Shown here piece after piece: positions 7,027-10,604 of a stretch of 10,604 nt of DNA. Every line of letters begins with the position of its first letter. The stretch's first letter is position 1. The translations under genes were made by a program, and so were the position numbers. Source of the DNA: Abeoforma whisleri (lineage: Eukaryota; Opisthokonta; Ichthyosporea; Ichthyophonida); the NCBI GenBank assembly GCA_002812265.1, contig PDIO01000140.1, positions 1 to 10,604 on the forward strand, read 5' to 3'. The notes below the pieces were generated by a model. The model was not told the origin of the DNA, did not search any database, and saw only the letters and a list, made by a program, of their open reading frames with translations.

Positions 7027-8054
7027 TAAACATGGATACAGGAGCGTTTAAGTCGCTGTAACTAACTAGAAATCGTAAAACCGAAAAAATATTAAAAAAA
7101 AAAAAAATATTAAAAAAAAAAAAAAAAAAAAGGCTAGTCTTCCGGTAGAATATTCACAGTAATACTTAGTTTATTTTTTATTGATATAAATATATTAACA
7201 AGACAAGTTTATTTCCCAATTTCGAGAAATTTAACAAGATATACAAATCAAGCTATATATGACTGAATATGACGTGCCATGCATAAAGCATGAAGCAAAG
7301 TAAACAAATGTTAAATATGAACTCCGTTTGGACAAACTCCGGTAGGGGAAAAAAAGGTTTCCTAGCAACGAGCAGCCAATGAAATAATTTTTTATTTCTT
7401 ATACTGTTTGTCATTGGTATTTTTTTTTCTCTTTTGGGATCTCAATTTCTACATAATTTTTCATCTACTGGCAAATCAAAAAACGTACGCTTTTTTGGAA
7501 CTTTAATTAAAGTCTAATGTTCCCTTTGGTGAGTTTTGTGCAAGAATCATCATATTTTAAAAAAACAAAATTCGTAGCAGTAAATGAATGAATGTGTTTC
7601 GCTTTGTATTGCAATAAATGTTATTTTTTTAGCTATATATTGGGTTTTGTGTGTGTTTTATATTTTTTGAGATTGTGTGCAATTGCAAACATATTTTTTA
7701 CACTAGTTTAGATGTTGCATATTTTAAAACAAAGGACTTTCAATTTCTCGCCTTTAGACTATAATCGCATGGTTTATAACTCACAACAGGCAAAAACTAA
7801 ACGTGCAACGTTGCTGGTATGCTTAAATCGAATTTGAAAGCAACACAACAGTATTAACTACAATCAGACAATAGGAATTCTAGATTATAAACATGTACCG
7901 GTAAATTGTTGATTAATAATTAGTATTAGTACATATAAAAATAAGATTTGAAAGATTGGATCAGTTAAAGAGGAAACAAGTGCTAGCACACCTATGTATT
8001 TTTTTAAAATATTATTGTATTGAGCTATGGATAGAAAATCCTCTCAATATTAGT
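7027..8054. other. non-coding stretch with A-rich tract
   Basis: No gene is seen. An A-rich tract with two AATATTAAAA-type units spans about 7083-7131. A possible X-box/CCAAT arrangement lies at 7357-7417. The remainder is AT-rich unique-looking sequence. Confidence 0.5.
7357..7417. promoter_or_regulatory. X-box-like motif with two inverted CCAAT boxes
   Basis: GTTTCCTAGCAAC (7357-7369) resembles an RFX X-box (imperfect inverted half sites, AGCAAC fitting RGYAAC). CCAAT follows at 7376-7380, and an opposite-facing ATTGG lies at 7413-7417 within the inverted repeat CCAATGA...TCATTGG. The spacing recalls X/Y-box promoters, but no gene is visible nearby, so chance is likely. Confidence 0.2.
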
Positions 8055-8136
8055 ATTATTCACTGATTACAAAGATTCTAATCAATAAATGTTTTATTAT
8101 TCACTGATTACAAAGATTCTAATCAATAAATGTTTT
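8055..8136. repeat. perfect tandem duplication, 41 bp x 2
   Basis: Positions 8055-8095 and 8096-8136 are identical. The unit contains ATTCACTGATTACAAAGATT. Confidence 0.95.
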
Positions 8137-8248
8137 ATAAAAATAAGACTCTAAATTGGGTACTATAGATTCTTTTGTGCGCTCTTGTTTAGAATCATGT
8201 GTATGATATCGATTTGGTTTATCCTTTTGTCTCTCTATAGCTATAGAT

Positions 8249-8384
8249 CTATCAACAAAGAAATATATATAACAACAGAATATATGCATCCGTGATTGAT
8301 AGTTATTAATAATGTCTCTCTATCAACAAAGAAATATATATAAGGACAGAATACATGTATCCGTGATTGATAGTTATTAGTAAT
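8249..8384. repeat. near-identical direct repeat, 65 bp x 2, 71-bp period
   Basis: Copies at 8249-8313 and 8320-8384 differ at only a few positions. Each begins with CTATCAA and carries TTGATAG near its right end, so each unit can fold as a stem-loop with 7-bp ends. Confidence 0.9.
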
Positions 8385-8465
8385 CATTTCTTTGACTTGT
8401 AATTACGAAAATGGAATAATGACAATTGCAAAAAATAGATAAGCCTGTAAATAGTAGAATCTTCT

Positions 8466-8700
8466 ATGGTGTATGTAAACGTGGCGATTCAAAATCATAT
8501 CAGAACGTCGGCACACGCTGTTGATCCGGTACACCCTCATAGGTTCTAGTGTCCATATATTGCCCAAGTTGTCTGATCTGAAGACAGCGGGATTTAATAT
8601 TCCAATAGACTCACTTATATATATTTGTTAAAGCCGGTTCCCGAAAAAAAATCTGTTCCCAGCTCCTACCGCTCAAGAGAGAATTGTCTACAAGGACAAG
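8466..8700. other. GC-richer island, possible eroded coding or element remnant
   Basis: Composition is visibly less AT-rich than its surroundings. On the minus strand one frame stays open from about 8625 to 8410 (including NPAVFRSDNLGNIWTLEP and MRVYRINSVCRRSDM), without a good start, splice-site context or recognised motif. It could be a remnant of an old mobile element or an unrecognised small exon; nothing decides between them. Confidence 0.25.
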
Positions 8701-8862
8701 ACAATAATTTGAAACACATAAGGAAGTAGTAAGAAAGAACAAGACAAATGAACAAAAAACCTATTGATAAGTGAATCTATGGGTCCGTTCACCTATTTTT
8801 TTTCGAATTAATGTTGGTATGTTGTAATTATCATAATATATATTGTATTATATAATCAAAGT

Positions 8863-9173
8863 GCTGTATTCATGCATAAATATTTAAGTGGGCTAAATCC
8901 CCAGGAACGAATCCTGCTTAGATATACCTCAAGTAAATTAATAATTACTAACTAAGCGGTTCAGTTCATTGGCGCAAGCCCATCGTCAGTTGTAATTGTC
9001 ATGATCACTGATGTGCGGAAAACAATCATCTGAGATAAATCCACTCGGACAAGGAAGAGAAGACGCCTGTAACTTAGCTGTGTACATGGATAAACATTTA
9101 AGTGAGTTAAGTTTAGATCCCCAGGAACGACTCCTGTTTAGATATACCTAAGTAATTAATAAGTACCACACTT
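8863..9173. repeat. imperfect direct repeat, about 90 bp x 2, offset 215-220 bp
   Basis: Copies at about 8863-8956 and 9078-9173 share GCTGT, then ATAAAnATTTAAGTG, CCCCAGGAACGA and TTAGATATACCT in the same order, with small indels. The sequence after each copy is also loosely alike (GCAAGCCCATCGTCAGTT against GCAACCCATCTCTTGTT), suggesting the duplicated unit was originally longer. The core CAGG-AACGAAT-CCTG forms a 4-bp stem with a 7-nt loop. Confidence 0.8.
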
Positions 9174-9360
9174 TATGATATTATATCTACTTGGGTTTGA
9201 TTAGCAACCCATCTCTTGTTTTAGACTTTTATGATATGCATAGTCATCTCAAAATAAGTGAAAATAACCATGTGGTTGACCAAAAGGAATTAAGATAATA
9301 AAAAAAAATTGGCATTGAATGGAGGAATTCAAGAATCATATGTCTCAAACGTTATATATG

Positions 9361-9633
9361 AGGAGATGCGGGAATTACGAAATATTAGATAATTTTTCAG
9401 GAATTTTTTGAAAGATTTCAGAGGAAAACGAATTACAGAAAAACCAATTTAATGATTGAGATCTATGAACAAATTAGATAAAATTTGGCTTTTTTGAAAA
9501 CGAAGTTAGAGGTTTTTTAGCGAATTCAATCCAAAAAAATTAAAAGCGTTGCGGAGGCGCTTTCGATTTTTTGGATTGAATTTGGCCATTCGACTGAAAT
9601 TTTCATTAAAATCTCCAAATTCCCGCACCTCCT
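9361..9633. mobile_element. MITE-like palindromic element, copy B
   Basis: Terminal inverted repeats AGGAGATGCGGGAATT (9361-9376) and AATTCCCGCACCTCCT (9618-9633) match at 15 of 16 positions, with looser pairing continuing inward. At its centre, 9523-9548 and 9558-9582 form a strong imperfect hairpin with 16 perfectly paired bases at its base. At 273 bp, without coding capacity and palindromic throughout, it fits a non-autonomous DNA transposon (MITE or foldback type). No clear target-site duplication is seen, so the superfamily is undetermined. Related to copy A at 383-702. Confidence 0.75.
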
Positions 9634-9709
9634 GACTTACATAGAGTCTATAGTGTTTATTTTTCTTTTGACCGAAAAGTTCTTTTTCTGACATCTCCCT
9701 TATTTTTTT

Positions 9710-9711
<2 letters not shown>

Positions 9712-9759
<48 letters not shown>
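9712..9759. repeat. T(48) homopolymer
   Basis: Forty-eight consecutive T, with TGACATC on both sides (9689-9695 and 9759-9765). The true length is uncertain because homopolymers of this size are error-prone in sequencing. Confidence 0.9.
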
Positions 9760-9760
<1 letters not shown>

Positions 9761-9790
9761 ACATCACATTTTTTTTTTCCAGATATTTTT

Positions 9791-10204
9791 TATTTGTATA
9801 AAGCCATGATCATATGCATATATCATTTTGCGTAAAAGAAATGATTTCTTGTAATACGGTGGCGAGTGTGTCTTCGCGGGTCACTGAGTGTGTTATTCCC
9901 CTTTGGGTCAACTAAATAGATACTTTTGAGTCGAATTTCAGTCCTTCATCTTTGTGTATCTATCCCTGAGTTTTTTCCTTTTTCTTTAAGCTTGAGTTGC
10001 ATGTTTTTTTGCGAGCAGACCGCTAATGTTTCTTGTCTTTTTTTCTTAAGCGATTGAGCATGTTCTGTGTCAACTTTTGTTTTCAGATTAAAAGTGAAAC
10101 TGAAGGAGTAGCTATTCAAGTCTGTAATTGGTAGATATCCACTTTGTGATTAGTGGACTAGGAGTGAATTTTTGTTCCTATTTTCTTTCTTTCAAGTTAT
10201 CCGA

Positions 10205-10208
<4 letters not shown>
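9791..10208. other. pyrimidine-rich non-coding stretch
   Basis: T/GT-rich sequence with no long frame. On the plus strand ACTTTTGTTTTCAG (ending about 10086) looks like a splice acceptor, followed by 15 open codons to a stop, so a 5' UTR or terminal exon of a plus-strand neighbour is conceivable but unsupported. TCCACT...AGTGGA forms a small stem near 10137-10156. Confidence 0.35.

Positions 10209-10236
<28 letters not shown>
10209..10236. repeat. (CT)14 microsatellite
   Basis: Fourteen uninterrupted CT units. Confidence 0.95.
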
Positions 10237-10239
<3 letters not shown>

Positions 10240-10604
10240 ATAGATTTTGTTATACATCCCAATTGTTGAGTACTTTACGAACCCGAAAACCATCGTTTTC
10301 ACTTTGTGTCGCTAAAGAAATTATACTTTGGGAAAAGCAAAAAATCGCTAAACTTCGGTTTGACGATTGTTCATAATTTTTATGTTTATAATCTTATTTT
10401 TTCTTGGTTAAAAATTAGATGGTAAAAAATATGATAAATTTTATATTTTTCTCTCATTTATTCTCCTTCAATTTCCGATTTCCAATCTTCAAACGTCTGG
10501 AAAGATTATAAAAATAAACAAATTAACAAAACATACTTGCCAGCTAGGCTCTCGTTTTATTTTTACTATACAATATATACATATGATAATAGTTATTATA
10601 TACC
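10237..10604. other. non-coding right edge
   Basis: AT-rich, with no gene recognised. On the minus strand GGCAA|GTATGT at 10541-10531 resembles a splice donor and could end an exon lying at or beyond the right edge; there is no other support. Confidence 0.3.

Noticed and set aside
8955-9062. Possible tRNA gene
   Set aside because: No full cloverleaf could be drawn; only a T-arm-like stem-loop was present in the neighbouring repeat.
9506-9694. 62-codon minus-strand open frame
   Set aside because: It lies almost entirely in the palindromic element copy B and its flank. Its sequence is set by the hairpin arms and it shows no domain.

Overview
The window is AT-rich eukaryotic DNA with poly-A/T runs, microsatellites and GT-AG introns of about 150-410 bp. 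It holds one convincing gene, on the minus strand. The short introns, the animal-type signal peptide, and the abundance of simple repeats and palindromic non-autonomous elements fit an invertebrate animal. A crustacean or copepod-like genome is my guess, but nothing here is diagnostic.

The gene occupies 1865-5616 (start codon at 5616-5614, stop at 1867-1865). I resolved seven coding exons by matching GT-AG junctions with consistent phase. They join into a 2445-nt reading frame encoding an 814-residue secreted protein: a signal peptide, then eight copies of a six-cysteine module with signature C-x(10-23)-C-x(10-13)-C-x(11-15)-C-x4-C-C, separated by alanine-rich, probably helical linkers, and a Pro/Glu-rich C-terminal tail. 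I do not recognise the module as a named family. This is the most interesting object in the window.

The remaining two thirds appear non-coding. From the left: a degenerate tandem repeat (21-325), a diverged palindromic element (about 383-702), AT-rich DNA, and the probable 3' UTR (from about 1338). Upstream of the gene (5617-6000) are a candidate acceptor for a 5' UTR intron, a candidate TATA box and low-complexity sequence. The stretch 6001-10604 has no supportable gene. It holds a cluster of local duplications (76 bp x2, 41 bp x2, 71-bp period x2, and about 90 bp x2 at a 215-220 bp offset), a GC-richer island near 8466-8700, a better-preserved copy of the palindromic element with 16-bp terminal inverted repeats (9361-9633), a run of 48 T, and a (CT)14 tract.

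The two palindromic elements share internal sequence and are best read as members of one MITE-like non-autonomous DNA transposon family flanking the gene.
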